Source of the DNA: Piscinibacter sp. XHJ-5
Lineage (GTDB): Bacteria; Pseudomonadota; Gammaproteobacteria; Burkholderiales; Burkholderiaceae_C
Length of the DNA stretch: 64,000 nt
Assembly (NCBI RefSeq): GCF_029855045.1
Contig: NZ_CP123228.1
Coordinates: forward strand, 5,332,001 to 5,396,000
Direction: 5' to 3'
In this document: piece after piece, positions 46,076 through 55,092 of the stretch
Position numbering within the stretch: position 1 is the first letter of the stretch
Layout: the number at the start of each line of letters is the position of its first letter
Notes under the pieces: generated by a model
What the model saw: only the letters and a program-made list of their open reading frames with translations
The model's database searches: none
Told to the model about the DNA's origin: nothing
Program-made: the position numbers and the translations under genes

Positions 46076-46852
46076 CTATCCCGCCGCCATCGGCCGCGTC
46101 GCCTCCCCCAGGTCCCCCACCCATACCCCGATCGCACTGAAATTGTCCTGATGCGGCGCCGCCTGCCGCTCGATCTCGCGCCGCATCGCCGCCAGCCATT
46201 CCTCCGGCGAATCCGCCTGCGACAGCGTGCTCGCGATGCATCCCGGCTCCAGCGCACCCCACCACCCGTCGCTGCACAGCAGAAAGGCATCCCCCTCCTC
46301 GATCGCCACCGGCCGCGCCACCGTGTGCGGATCGACCGCGTCGTCGATGCCCAATGCCGCGATCAGCTGATTCTTCTGCGGATGCACCAAGGCCTGCTGC
46401 TGCGTCAGCAGCCCGGCGTCGACCATGCGCTGCACGACGCTGTCGTCTGCAGTCAGCAGATCGACCCGCCCATGCCGCGCGCGATACAGCCGCGAGTCGC
46501 CCACGTGCGACCACAGCGCACGTTCGGTGGAGACATCGACCCACAGCACGACCACTGTCGAGTGCATGCGGCCCAGTCCCTCGGCGCCGGGCTGCGCGCG
46601 CAACACGTCGGCATGCGCCGACAGCACGGCGGCCGTCAACGCATCGGCGGTGAACGGCGGATTGCCTTCATGCAGCGCCGTTTCCAGATGGTCCACCGTG
46701 CGCCGCGAGGCCTCGGCGCCGCCGACGTGGCCCCCGGCGCCGTCTGCCACCACGGCGAGCCAGCGTGGGCCTTCGCGGCAGACGCGGACCTTGTCTTCGT
46801 TGGTGTCGCGCTGGCCTGTTTCGCTGCGCGACGCAACGGCGATGTCGAGCAC
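46076..46852 (-). CDS. PP2C-family Ser/Thr phosphatase (T6SS-associated)
   Basis: A 258-aa PPM phosphatase with the metal-binding motifs [28 protein letters not shown] and [10 protein letters not shown]. The usual ADGMGG Met is Ala here. The GTG start lies 7 bases after the tagH stop, with GGTGAG as ribosome-binding site. In other T6SSs such a phosphatase (PppA/Stp1) reverses FHA-protein phosphorylation by the kinase, which is encoded at 51.5-53.5 kb. Confidence 0.9.
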   Translation of the reverse strand: MLDIAVASRSETGQRDTNEDKVRVCREGPRWLAVVADGAGGHVGGAEASRRTVDHLETALHEGNPPFTADALTAAVLSAHADVLRAQPGAEGLGRMHSTVVVLWVDVSTERALWSHVGDSRLYRARHGRVDLLTADDSVVQRMVDAGLLTQQQALVHPQKNQLIAALGIDDAVDPHTVARPVAIEEGDAFLLCSDGWWGALEPGCIASTLSQADSPEEWLAAMRREIERQAAPHQDNFSAIGVWVGDLGEATRPMAAG

Positions 46853-46859
46853 GTCGGGC

Positions 46860-48413
46860 TCACCGGGGCGGCGCGGGCTTGTCGCGCCGCAAGCGTTCGA
46901 GCTGCTGCTCGTAGGCCGCGAGAAACGCCTTGCCGAACAGCGCATGGAAGTCTTCCTGCGCCTCGTCGCGGATGCCTTCGTAGTGCTGCAGGTACAGCTC
47001 CCACAGCTTGGCCTTGCGGTTCATCGGCAGGACGCTGTCCAGCACCGAACGCCCAACCAGCTTGGCCTCCAGCTCTCGCGGCGAGAAGCGCGCGAGCACG
47101 CCTTCGAGTGCGGCGCGTGTGCCGGCCATGGTCCCGATCGCGTGCCCGACGAGGTCGTTCATCGCATCGGTCATCGCGGCGGCCCCGGGCAGGAAGCCGC
47201 GCAGCGGCGGCTGCAGCAACTGCTCCAGCGCAGACTGCGCATCGGGCGAGAACTTCAGCGGGTTGTTGTTGCGCGGACGGATGACGGTCACCTGCGCGTG
47301 CAGCTCGTGCCGCGTGGCCGAGCGCACTGCCATGAGCTGCACGGTGCCTTCGACCGCCGCGCGCAGCAGCGTGCCGGCCAGGCGCATCAATTCCGGGCTG
47401 GCGTCGTGCGGCGCGGCGAGCTTCACGCCGGCGCCTTGGCAGAAAGCCGTCCACGGGTCCGTCGCATCGCCTTCGTCGACGGCGGCCGGCTCGGCGCCGG
47501 CCCCGGCGAGCGGCACCGAGACGACGGCCGCCTCGTCGAGCACCGGCGGCTCTGGCCGCCGCGCCGACACCGGATTCGGCGGCGTGAAGGCCGCCCGCAG
47601 CTCGGGCGTGCGATCGGGCGGCAGCTCGGGCACGGCACGCGAAGCCGCGCCACCGAACAGCACGAGCGGATCCTTGGACAGCGGCGCGCCCGCCGGTGCC
47701 CCGCCGGCGCCCGGCAGCGCATCGGCCATGAAGTCGGCCAGCGGATCGCGTCCGCTGCCGCCCGCGCCGATCAGGTCGTCGATCGATGCGGAGGCGGCAC
47801 TCGGGATCAGGTCCTCGAATGCGCCGCCGCCCGCGGTCGGGATCGGCTGCGGCGCTGCCGGCGCGGGCATCGCGAAGGGATCGAAGTCGTCGGGCAGCCG
47901 CGCCGGTGCCGACACGGCGCCTGCGGCCGGCGGCGGCGCGTGCCGCGCGGGCGTGGCCGGCTCGCCGAGGAGCTCCGCGAAGGGATTGCTGCTGGACAAC
48001 GGTCCGCCGAGGTCGACCGATGCATCGCGCGGGCGCGGGACGCCGACCGCATCGACCGCGGCCCGCCCGCGCGTGATCGTGGTCCCCTCGCTGGCGGCAT
48101 CCTCGATGACTTCGAGCAGATAGCCGCCGATGCGCACCTGGTCGCTGTGCATCAGCGGCGTCGACTCGCCCTGGGCCAGCGTCTGGTTGCGCACGACGAT
48201 CGGGTTCGCGCTGCCGACGTTCTTGATGACGTAGCCGCTGCGCCCCGCGCTGATCTCGGCCTGCTGGCGCGAGATGTGGCGCTCGGGATCGGGCAGCGCC
48301 ATCGTGTTGTGGTCGGCCCGTCCGATGGTGCCGCCCTGCAGGTCGAAATGAGCCGTGATCGGCTGGGTGAGCGGCAGGTCGTTGAGCGAGACCGCGCGCA
48401 GGGTCAGTGTCAT
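46860..48413 (-). CDS. tagH: T6SS-associated FHA-domain protein TagH
   Basis: A 517-aa protein. The N-terminal FHA domain (residues about 20-95: GTIGRADHNTMALPDPERHISRQQAEI) has the conserved GR, SR/H pattern for phosphothreonine binding. A long Pro/Ala-rich linker joins it to the C-terminal T6SS domain (about 330-510: LMRLAGTLLRAAVEGTVQLMAVRS, FLPGAAAMTDAMNDLVGHA, RFSPRELE, LWELYLQHYEGIRDEAQEDFHALFGKAF). The start MTLTLRAV is preferred because GAGGG lies 9 bases upstream; an ATG 9 bases earlier has none. It is co-transcribed with the phosphatase. Confidence 0.92.
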   Translation of the reverse strand: MTLTLRAVSLNDLPLTQPITAHFDLQGGTIGRADHNTMALPDPERHISRQQAEISAGRSGYVIKNVGSANPIVVRNQTLAQGESTPLMHSDQVRIGGYLLEVIEDAASEGTTITRGRAAVDAVGVPRPRDASVDLGGPLSSSNPFAELLGEPATPARHAPPPAAGAVSAPARLPDDFDPFAMPAPAAPQPIPTAGGGAFEDLIPSAASASIDDLIGAGGSGRDPLADFMADALPGAGGAPAGAPLSKDPLVLFGGAASRAVPELPPDRTPELRAAFTPPNPVSARRPEPPVLDEAAVVSVPLAGAGAEPAAVDEGDATDPWTAFCQGAGVKLAAPHDASPELMRLAGTLLRAAVEGTVQLMAVRSATRHELHAQVTVIRPRNNNPLKFSPDAQSALEQLLQPPLRGFLPGAAAMTDAMNDLVGHAIGTMAGTRAALEGVLARFSPRELEAKLVGRSVLDSVLPMNRKAKLWELYLQHYEGIRDEAQEDFHALFGKAFLAAYEQQLERLRRDKPAPPR

Positions 48414-48485
48414 GGTGTTCATCCCTCGAGACGTCGATGCGGGACGAGTGTGATGAGGCATGGTCGCGCCCGCGCCGCAGCGCTT

Positions 48486-48501
48486 CAATGAACGAAAGTC
48501 A
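48486..48501 (-). promoter_or_regulatory. Putative T6SS operator, copy 1
   Basis: CAATGAACGAAAGTCA (reads TGACTTTCGTTCATTG towards tagH), 73 bases upstream of the tagH start. Copy 2 starts exactly 50 bases away. It matches the copies at 53634 and, in the core, at 62381. Confidence 0.5.
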
Positions 48502-48535
48502 TGCGCCGGTCGCCGCGTGTGTCGCTCCGTATCGA

Positions 48536-48551
48536 CAATGACCGAAAGTCA
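48536..48551 (-). promoter_or_regulatory. Putative T6SS operator, copy 2
   Basis: CAATGACCGAAAGTCA, one base different from copy 1 and spaced about five helical turns from it, in the divergent space between tagH and the LysM lipoprotein gene (77 bases before that gene). Confidence 0.5.
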
Positions 48552-48627
48552 CGCACGCCCTGGGACCATATGGGGGAAACTTCCCCCTCGGTCCGGCTCC
48601 GCCGTGCGCGGCCATGTTCACCAAGCC

Positions 48628-49569
48628 ATGACGAATCAGCGAGTCGTTCTGCTGTACGCCTGTGTCGGTCTGCTGGCCGCCTGCCAGCAGGCGCCTCGGG
48701 CGCCTGCAACGCCAGGCGCAGAAGGCGGCACCGCCACCACGGCGCCCGCGCCGGCGCCGCCTGATCCCACCATCGTCGTTCCGCCGCTGAACGCGCCGGC
48801 CACACCGGCCACGCAGCAGCAGGCGCAAAGGATCGCCCTCGCGGCCGCCGGAATGCTGGAGAACGGCCACGAGGAACAGGCCAAGGCAGAGCTGCAGCGC
48901 GCCCTGGCCGGCGATCCCAACAACAAGCTGGCGCTGAACCTGATGCGCCAGATCACGGCCGACCCCGTCGCGGCGCTGGGCCGCGAGTCCTTCGCCTACA
49001 CCGTGCAGCCCAACGACACGATGTCGGGGATTGCCCGCCGCTTTCTCGGCGACATCTATTCCTTCTACATCCTCGCGCGCTACAACAACGTCGCCGTGCC
49101 CAAGCAGGTGGCGGGCGGTCAGATCCTGCGCATTCCCGGCAAGGCTCCGGCGCCTGCCGCGCCGCGCGAACGCGATCCGGGACCGGTGGTGATTGCGCCC
49201 GCGCCGCCCGCGCCCGCGCCCCCGCCGGTGGTGGTCGCCCCGCCTGCGCCGCCCGAACCCACGCCGGGCGAACGCGCGATGCGCGCGGGCGAGTCGGCCG
49301 AGCGCAGCGGCGACCTGGAGCGCGCGTTCAACGAATACAAGCGCGCGGCCACGCTGGACCAGCCGGGCGCCGAAGCCAAGGCGGAGCAGGCCCGCAAGCA
49401 GCTCGTGGTCCGCTACTCGCTGACCGCGCGCACCGCGTTCGCGCGACAGGACCTCGACGGAGCCATCCGCGCCTGGGACCGCGTGCTCGGCGTGGATCCG
49501 ACCAACGAGACAGCGAAGCTCGAGCGGCAGCGGGCGCTGAATCTCAAGGAGAAGGTGAAGAAGCTGTAG
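48628..49569 (+). CDS. LysM and TPR-containing lipoprotein
   Basis: A 313-aa lipoprotein: signal RVVLLYACVGLLAACQQ with lipobox LAAC, a short TPR-like segment (LENGHEEQAKAELQRALAGDPNNKLALNLM), a LysM domain (FAYTVQPNDTMSGIARRFLGDIYSFYILARYN...GGQILRIPG), a Pro/Ala linker and a second TPR-like region (ERSGDLERAFNEYKRAATLDQPG, ARQDLDGAIRAWDRVLGVDPTN). It probably sits at the inner face of the outer membrane and binds peptidoglycan. It is divergent from tagH and shares the two operator-like repeats, so a T6SS support role is inferred. Confidence 0.82.
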   Translation: MTNQRVVLLYACVGLLAACQQAPRAPATPGAEGGTATTAPAPAPPDPTIVVPPLNAPATPATQQQAQRIALAAAGMLENGHEEQAKAELQRALAGDPNNKLALNLMRQITADPVAALGRESFAYTVQPNDTMSGIARRFLGDIYSFYILARYNNVAVPKQVAGGQILRIPGKAPAPAAPRERDPGPVVIAPAPPAPAPPPVVVAPPAPPEPTPGERAMRAGESAERSGDLERAFNEYKRAATLDQPGAEAKAEQARKQLVVRYSLTARTAFARQDLDGAIRAWDRVLGVDPTNETAKLERQRALNLKEKVKKL

Positions 49570-49589
49570 GTCGGCGTGACGGCGCCGAC
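49570..49589. terminator. Hairpin between convergent lipoprotein genes
   Basis: Perfect 7-bp arms GTCGGCG-TGACGG-CGCCGAC in the 40-base space between two convergent genes. It is a candidate bidirectional terminator without a T-tract. Confidence 0.45.
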
Positions 49590-49609
49590 ATGCCGGCCGT
49601 TACAGGCCA

Positions 49610-50461
49610 CTAGGAGGCGCGTGATGCGCAGCTTGCCGCGGCGCCCGCTGTCCCGCTGCCGTTCCCGTTCTTCAGCGCCTTGAGCTTGCTTGCGGCACGC
49701 GGGTTCGACGCATCGAGCCGCAGTCCTTTCTCGTACGACGCCATCGCCGCCGCCTTGTCTCGCACGAGCTGCTTCTCGGCCTTCTGGAAGTAGACGTCGG
49801 CCAGCAGCTGGCAAGCCGCGGCATCGCGCTTGTCGAGCGCGAGATGACGTTCGAGCAGCACGATCGCGTCGTCGAGCTCGCCCTGCGTCGCCAGCATGGA
49901 CGCATGCTCGACCTCGTTGCGATCCAGCGGCACGGCAGGCGCGGCGTTGGCCTGAGCCTCGGCCATCGCGCGCCGCGTGAGGGTCGATCGGGAGTACTTG
50001 CCGAGATAGCTGCGCTTGTTGCGCTCGCGCTCGATCTGGCGCAGCGCATCGGCGGCCTGCGCATGATCGGGCTGCAGCGACAGCGCGGCGAGGTACTGCG
50101 TCGACGCGCCATCGAGGTCGCCGCGCTTGTGCGCCTGCGCGCCGCGCTGCAGCCGATCGAGCACCGTCGTATCGATCAGGCGCCTGATCTCGGCGAGGCG
50201 GTCCTGGTAGTCCGCCACATCGGGACGCAGCACCGTCAGGATCTCCCACGACACCGAGGCCTCGGCCAGCCGTCCCTGACGGCCCTGGCTCAGCGCACGG
50301 TCACGCATGCGCCGCTCGAAGACGCTCGCCGGCGGCGGCATGCGCGCCGCGAGCGCCGTCTCGTCCGCGGCAGCAGCGGGACCGGGTGGCGGCGACGGCG
50401 GGGGCGTGCTGCAGCCGGCCATGGCCAGCGCTGCGAGACCGCACGCAATCCATCGCTTCAT
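49610..50461 (-). CDS. TPR-repeat lipoprotein
   Basis: A 283-aa lipoprotein: signal KRWIACGLAALAMAGCS with lipobox MAGC, then helical TPR-like repeats (RQGRLAEASVSWEILTVLRPD, KRGDLDGASTQYLAALSLQPD, TQGELDDAIVLLERHLALDKRD, DKAAAMASYEKGLRLDASNP). Its ATG overlaps the stop of the deacetylase gene (ATGA), so it belongs to the kinase-deacetylase-lipoprotein operon. It resembles the convergent LysM/TPR lipoprotein in layout but lacks LysM. Likely a periplasmic scaffold; the exact role is unknown. Confidence 0.82.
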   Translation of the reverse strand: MKRWIACGLAALAMAGCSTPPPSPPPGPAAAADETALAARMPPPASVFERRMRDRALSQGRQGRLAEASVSWEILTVLRPDVADYQDRLAEIRRLIDTTVLDRLQRGAQAHKRGDLDGASTQYLAALSLQPDHAQAADALRQIERERNKRSYLGKYSRSTLTRRAMAEAQANAAPAVPLDRNEVEHASMLATQGELDDAIVLLERHLALDKRDAAACQLLADVYFQKAEKQLVRDKAAAMASYEKGLRLDASNPRAASKLKALKNGNGSGTAGAAASCASRAS

Positions 50462-51516
50462 GGCGCGCCGATCCCGCGGCTGATCTGCAGCTTGGCCTTG
50501 AACGACTCGAGGTCGCTGTCGCCGAAGATCATGGTCCGGCGCAGCATCAGCGGCTGCGCGAAGAAGGCGTTGCCGCCCGGATTGACGGTGACGGCCAGCT
50601 GGTAGTGCTGCTTCGCGAGCAGGTCCAGCACGGCCTCGTTGGCGTCGCCGTACGGAAACGCATAGTGGCGCACCTGGACCGGCAGGCGCCGCTCGAGGAT
50701 GTCGCGCGGCGCCTTCGCCTCGGTCTCGAGCCCGGCACGGTATTGCGATTCGCTTTCGCCGGCTGCACGCTCGATGAGGTTGCGATGGGTCTTCGAATGC
50801 GCCTGCACGTCGACCAGTCCGGAGGCGGCGAGCTCGTGCAGCTGCGACCAGCTGAGCGCATCGCCGGCGCCGATGAAGTCGGTGTAGACGAACAGCGTCG
50901 CCGGAAAGCCGTGCTTGCGCAGCAGCGGCAGCGCGTGGCGATGCACCGACTCGTAGCCGTCGTCGATGGTGATCACCACCGAGCGCCTGGGCAGGGCCTG
51001 CCGCCCTTCGAGGTAGCCGAGCAGCTGCGCCAGCCGGATGACGTGGTAGTCGTTGCGCGCGAGCCAGTCGAGCTGCGCGGCAAAGGTCGCGGGCGAGACG
51101 GCCATCTTGCCGCCGGTGGCGGCGAAGCGGTGATAGCAAAGAATCGGCACCGTCTGGTAGTGGTCGGCATGCACGCCGATCGGGTTCAGCGTGACCAGGG
51201 GCACGACCAGCGGCTGTCCGGGCTGCACGCGGCTCACGCCGTTGAAATCGCCGATCACCCAGTCCCGCTCCTCGCTGCCGAGGAATCGCGCGGCGATCGA
51301 TTTCAGCGTGTCGTCCGTGCCGGGCTGGTAGACGACGAAGCGGTCGCTCTGCCCGAGCACCTCGCCGCCCACGGGCGGCTTGGACGGCCGAGCGGTGGGT
51401 GGGGCTTGATCGACGATGCCGACCGGCGGAGCGCTGCCGCAGCCGGCGACGGCGGCCGCCAGCCAAGGCAGCACGACGCGACGCCAGGCGCCAAGCGTGG
51501 CCAAGGGCGCGGGCAT
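50458..51516 (-). CDS. Lipoprotein polysaccharide deacetylase with LysM-like segment
   Basis: A 352-aa protein: signal RRVVLPWLAAAVAGCGS with lipobox VAGC, a LysM-like segment (FVVYQPGTDDTLKSIAARFLGSEERDWVIGDFNG...PGQPLVVP), then a NodB-type deacetylase domain with ITIDDGYES (catalytic/metal Asp pair) and HSKTHRNL (metal His pair). It begins PILCYHRF, as in PgaB-like enzymes. It may remove acetyl groups from peptidoglycan or another glycan in the periplasm. Position between a T6SS kinase and a TPR lipoprotein suggests wall remodelling for T6SS assembly, as inference. GAGGTGG precedes the ATG. Confidence 0.85.
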   Translation of the reverse strand: MPAPLATLGAWRRVVLPWLAAAVAGCGSAPPVGIVDQAPPTARPSKPPVGGEVLGQSDRFVVYQPGTDDTLKSIAARFLGSEERDWVIGDFNGVSRVQPGQPLVVPLVTLNPIGVHADHYQTVPILCYHRFAATGGKMAVSPATFAAQLDWLARNDYHVIRLAQLLGYLEGRQALPRRSVVITIDDGYESVHRHALPLLRKHGFPATLFVYTDFIGAGDALSWSQLHELAASGLVDVQAHSKTHRNLIERAAGESESQYRAGLETEAKAPRDILERRLPVQVRHYAFPYGDANEAVLDLLAKQHYQLAVTVNPGGNAFFAQPLMLRRTMIFGDSDLESFKAKLQISRGIGAP

Positions 51517-51523
51517 CGCCACC

Positions 51524-53533
51524 TCAGGCCGGCGGCTTGGAGGGCGCCGCACCGTCGTCGGCGGCTGCGCCCGCGGCGGGCGTGTCGGACAAGGAATCGG
51601 CAGGGGCATCCGGGGTCTCGCGCGGCAGCGGCATGGTCGCCGCCACCGTGGGGGTGGACGGGTCGCGCAGCGGCGCCGGCGTGGCCGGCGACGGCCCCGC
51701 GCCAGAGCGGGCGTCCTGCAGCGCCTGCGCCATGCGGTCGAAGGCCGAGAACAGCAGCCCGAACTCGTCGTTGCGCTGCTCCGCGATGCGATGGTCGAAG
51801 CGGCCCTTGGCGATCTCACCCATCGCCTCGTTGACCAGCTTGATCGGCTGGGCGAACCAGTTGGCGACGAAGTACATCGCGATCGCGACGGCCAGCACGG
51901 TCACCACGACCAGCGCCGCCATCAGCGCCATCGACAGGCGCGCCACATGCACCAGCGGCCGCTCGGGCAGTCCGAGCGCCACTCGCCCAACACCCTTGCC
52001 CTGGAAGGTGATCGGCGCTTCGAAGCCCAGCACCGGCTCGCCCATCGCGCTGTAGCGCGACATCACGACGCCGCCGTCGCGCGTGCCGAGCGCCTCGGCC
52101 GGAACGCCCTTGTAGGGCTGGCCCACCAGGGCCGGATCGCCCGCGGCGCGCACGATGCCTTCGCGGTCGACGACGGTGATGCTCTGGAAGTCGCCTGTCT
52201 TCATCATCTCTTGCACGGCGACGTCGACAGTGGGCCATTCTTCCGACAAGGCCAGCACCGCGTTCTGCGCGGCGATGAAGCGTGCGAGCGAGGCACCGTT
52301 GTCGGTCACCTGCTTGAGCATCGCGCCGTACTGGCGCTGCGTGATGACGGTGGCCGACAGCGCCATCACGACCGCCACCACCAGCGCCATCATGGCCGCC
52401 CACTTCACGCGCAGCGGCACGATGCGTGGACGCTCCTTCGCGCGAGCCGCCTCGTCCAGGTCGGCCAGCACGCGGCTCAGTGCGTCGGACAGCTCGCGGC
52501 CGGTCTGGAAGCGTCGGTCGCGCGGCTTGGCGAGGCAGCGCTCCACGATGCGGCGCAGCGCATGCGGCAGGTCGGGCCGCAGCTTCTCGATGGCCGGCGG
52601 CTCCTCGTGCGCGATCTTCATCGCCAGCGCCACCAGGCTGTCGGCCTGGAACGGCCGCTGCCCCGTGAGCATCTGGTACAGCATGATGCCGACCGAGAAC
52701 AGGTCGGAGCGCCCGTCGAGCTTCTCGCCCTGCGTCTGCTCCGGCGACATGTACTGCGGCGTGCCCAGCACGTCGCCGACCCGCGTGCGCTGCTCGCCGG
52801 TGCCGGTGGTCTCCATGTGGGCGATGCCGAAATCGGTGACCTTGATGGTGTGCGTGCCGCGCAGCCGCACGATGTTGCCGGGCTTGATGTCGCGATGGAC
52901 GATGCCGTGCGCATGCGCGTAGTCGAGCGCGCGGGCGAGCTGGATGCCCATGATGACCACGTCGCGCACCGGCAGGGGCTTGCCCGATTCCATCAGGTCC
53001 GACAGCGGCTCGCCGTGCAGCAGCTCCATGGCCATGTACGGCCGTCCCTCGATCTCGCCGACGTCGTGCACGGTGACGATGTTCGGATGCGACAGGCCGC
53101 CGGCGGCGCGCGCCTCGCGCAGGAAGCGGCCGCGGTACTCGGCGTCCTCGCAGAGGGTGGCGTGCAGGAACTTGATCGCGACGTCGCGGCCGATGCCGGG
53201 GTCGTGGGCCTTGAAGACCGTGGCCATGCCGCCGCGGCCCAGGCGTTCCTGGATGAGGTAGCGGCCGACCTGGCGGACGGCGGGCGCGGTGGCCGTGGGG
53301 GAGCCGGGGAGCGTCTGGGTGAGGCCCCGCGCCTCGGTGGGAGTGTCGGCAACCGGTGGTTGCGGCGGCAGGTAGTGGCCCAGGGCGCGCGGCACCGGCG
53401 TGACCGGACCGTGCTGCATGCCGGGCAGCACGCGCGTCGCATCGTCGTCCTGGCGCGACGGCGACGGGGTGACGACCGTCGGGTCATCGGGCACCCCGGA
53501 CCCGTGTTCGGCGGACCTTCCGGCATCTGGCAT
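51524..53533 (-). CDS. Transmembrane Ser/Thr protein kinase with periplasmic sensor and HAMP (T6SS kinase)
   Basis: A 669-aa kinase. An 85-residue disordered start is followed by a Hanks-type domain (about 88-350) with GRGGMATVF, VAIKFL (Lys), HRDIKPGN and VTDFGIAH, then a first membrane helix (WAAMMALVVAVVMALSATVI), a periplasmic sensor of about 140 residues (SITVVDREGIVRAAGDPALVGQPYKG), a second helix (MALMAALVVVTVLAVAIAMYFVANW), a HAMP-type segment (QPIKLVNEAMGEIAKGRFDHRI) and a Pro-rich tail. It fits PpkA-like T6SS kinases, which phosphorylate the FHA protein. ATG 53533 is used; a GTG at 53587 would add 18 residues. Confidence 0.88.
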   Translation of the reverse strand: MPDAGRSAEHGSGVPDDPTVVTPSPSRQDDDATRVLPGMQHGPVTPVPRALGHYLPPQPPVADTPTEARGLTQTLPGSPTATAPAVRQVGRYLIQERLGRGGMATVFKAHDPGIGRDVAIKFLHATLCEDAEYRGRFLREARAAGGLSHPNIVTVHDVGEIEGRPYMAMELLHGEPLSDLMESGKPLPVRDVVIMGIQLARALDYAHAHGIVHRDIKPGNIVRLRGTHTIKVTDFGIAHMETTGTGEQRTRVGDVLGTPQYMSPEQTQGEKLDGRSDLFSVGIMLYQMLTGQRPFQADSLVALAMKIAHEEPPAIEKLRPDLPHALRRIVERCLAKPRDRRFQTGRELSDALSRVLADLDEAARAKERPRIVPLRVKWAAMMALVVAVVMALSATVITQRQYGAMLKQVTDNGASLARFIAAQNAVLALSEEWPTVDVAVQEMMKTGDFQSITVVDREGIVRAAGDPALVGQPYKGVPAEALGTRDGGVVMSRYSAMGEPVLGFEAPITFQGKGVGRVALGLPERPLVHVARLSMALMAALVVVTVLAVAIAMYFVANWFAQPIKLVNEAMGEIAKGRFDHRIAEQRNDEFGLLFSAFDRMAQALQDARSGAGPSPATPAPLRDPSTPTVAATMPLPRETPDAPADSLSDTPAAGAAADDGAAPSKPPA

Positions 53534-53633
53534 CGCACGACCCTGGTATGCGCCTCGAGCGAACAGTCCGCGGGCGTGACGCCGCACGGCACCGAGTGCG
53601 CTGCCAGATACTCAGGCACCCAGGCGTGACGAT

Positions 53634-53649
53634 CAACGTCCGAAAGTCA
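53634..53649 (-). promoter_or_regulatory. Putative T6SS operator, copy 3
   Basis: CAACGTCCGAAAGTCA in the spacer upstream of the kinase gene, 101 bases before ATG 53533 (47 before the alternative GTG), in the same orientation as the copies upstream of tagH and vgrG. Confidence 0.5.
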
Positions 53650-53670
53650 TCACGACGCTGGCGCAGCGTG

Positions 53671-54372
53671 TCAGCGTCGCCTGTGGCGCGGCAGCAGGAG
53701 CGGGTTACCGGTGAAGTCGGCCGTGGCCATGAACCGGTTGATCAGGTCGGTCGCATCGGGCAGTCGAAAGGGAAAGGCCGGATCCAGCACCTCGCGCGCA
53801 ACGAGAGGACCGCGGCGTGCCTCTTCGTGCTCATTGAAGAGATCGTCGAACGGATCGTCCGGCTGTGCGGGATACACACGCTCCAGCCGGTCGAGGCACT
53901 GATTCATCCAGCTCGTGAACACGGTGGCGTCGGGCATGACGTGCACGGCCAAGCGGGGCAGGTACTCGAGACCGGATTCCCATTCCTCCGGGCGTTCATC
54001 GCTGAAGAACAGCATCGGCAGCAACCACGTCGTCGCACACCACAGCGGGCCTCGCACCGGGCCCAGCCAATCGTCGCGGTCCAGCTCGAAGTACTCGAAG
54101 CAGTCCCGGTCCGCGCATGCGCACCATGAGGCTTCGGCCACGTGCTCCGGCAGCCGATCCGAGGACACGCGGCGGAAGCGAAAGGCGATCCATTCGTAGA
54201 CGCCGATGCCCAGCGCAATGCGCGCGCGCAACGTGATGCCGGCGGCGCGTGCCACCACCGGGGCGGCGTCGAAGCGGAAGTCCTCGCTCGCGCGGGTGTC
54301 GTCCCAGAGAAAATGCATCGACGCCGTGTCGGCCCGCGTGGCCTCCAGGTAACGGGGATACGCATAGGCCAT
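53671..54372 (-). CDS. Hypothetical protein, paralogue of its neighbour; possible immunity protein
   Basis: A 233-aa soluble protein of no recognised family. It shares order and spacing of features with the next gene upstream: an EWI-x-x-RF segment (YEWIAFRFRR), a Trp-Ala/Cys helix (AEASWCACADR), a G-P-V-x-G start (GPVRGPLWCATTWLLPML) and an (A)VHVMPDATVFTSWMNQCLDRLERVYP end that parallels LARHLMPDKKAFDDWLAAIV. Identity is low but the layout is collinear. AGGTGAG lies 5 bases before ATG 54372. It is the last gene of the vgrG operon, two genes after the deaminase candidate, which fits an immunity or chaperone role by inference. Confidence 0.68.
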   Translation of the reverse strand: MAYAYPRYLEATRADTASMHFLWDDTRASEDFRFDAAPVVARAAGITLRARIALGIGVYEWIAFRFRRVSSDRLPEHVAEASWCACADRDCFEYFELDRDDWLGPVRGPLWCATTWLLPMLFFSDERPEEWESGLEYLPRLAVHVMPDATVFTSWMNQCLDRLERVYPAQPDDPFDDLFNEHEEARRGPLVAREVLDPAFPFRLPDATDLINRFMATADFTGNPLLLPRHRRR

Positions 54373-54394
54373 GCGACTCACCTCGATCGGCTGG

Positions 54395-55072
54395 CTAGCC
54401 GAGGTAGGGATTCTCCCGCGGATCGAGCGACTTCAGGAACACGTCCTGCGCCGCAGGATCGTCGACGCGAAACTCCGCCCCGAACGACTCGCGTGACAGC
54501 GGCGGCTCGTGTGCGTAGTCGTACACCCCGGTGCGCCTGTCGTACTTGGCGTTTCGCGGCCGCGACTGGGCCATCTGCCGAACGATGGCGGCAAGCCAGT
54601 CGTCGAACGCTTTCTTGTCGGGCATGAGATGGCGCGCCAGCATGGCTTGCTTGACGACGATCTCGGCCAGGTAGATGGATCCCTCGGCGTATTCCTGCAC
54701 CAGGTCTCCCAGGTTGCACAGCGCAAGCTCCAGCGCCCCCGCAACCGGCTCGCGGTCGTCATCATGCGACATGACGAGCTTGAGGCCCGTCGCCGCGCGC
54801 GGGGTGGTCATTGCGGCCCACGCGGCCTCGACGCGCCGCAGCGCATCGCTCACGTCGGCAAGGCCCTGGAAGCGCCAGACGATCCATTCGGTGATGGCCA
54901 CGCCCAGCCCGAACTTCGAGCGGAAGTCCGCTTCATCGACCGCCTTGTAGAGCCGCACGTTCTGGTCCTTGGCGGCATAGAACTTGAGGCCGATCTCGCT
55001 GTTCCACTTGTACCGGGCGGCTGCGCCGGCGACATTCGCGTTCGCGATGTGCGGAGGAATCGACAGTGCCAT
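54395..55072 (-). CDS. Hypothetical protein next to the deaminase effector; possible immunity protein
   Basis: A 225-aa soluble protein opening MALSIPPHIANANVAGAAAR. No family is recognised. Central features are ITEWIVWRFQGL, RRVEAAWAAM, PVAGALELALCNLGDLVQEY and MLARHLMPDKKAFDDWL, collinear with its downstream paralogue. It has no signal peptide or membrane helix, so it would be cytoplasmic, as needed to neutralise a nucleic-acid deaminase. It starts 20 bases after the deaminase stop. Confidence 0.7.
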   Translation of the reverse strand: MALSIPPHIANANVAGAAARYKWNSEIGLKFYAAKDQNVRLYKAVDEADFRSKFGLGVAITEWIVWRFQGLADVSDALRRVEAAWAAMTTPRAATGLKLVMSHDDDREPVAGALELALCNLGDLVQEYAEGSIYLAEIVVKQAMLARHLMPDKKAFDDWLAAIVRQMAQSRPRNAKYDRRTGVYDYAHEPPLSRESFGAEFRVDDPAAQDVFLKSLDPRENPYLG

Positions 55073-55092
55073 CTCGGTTCACCTTCCCGGGT

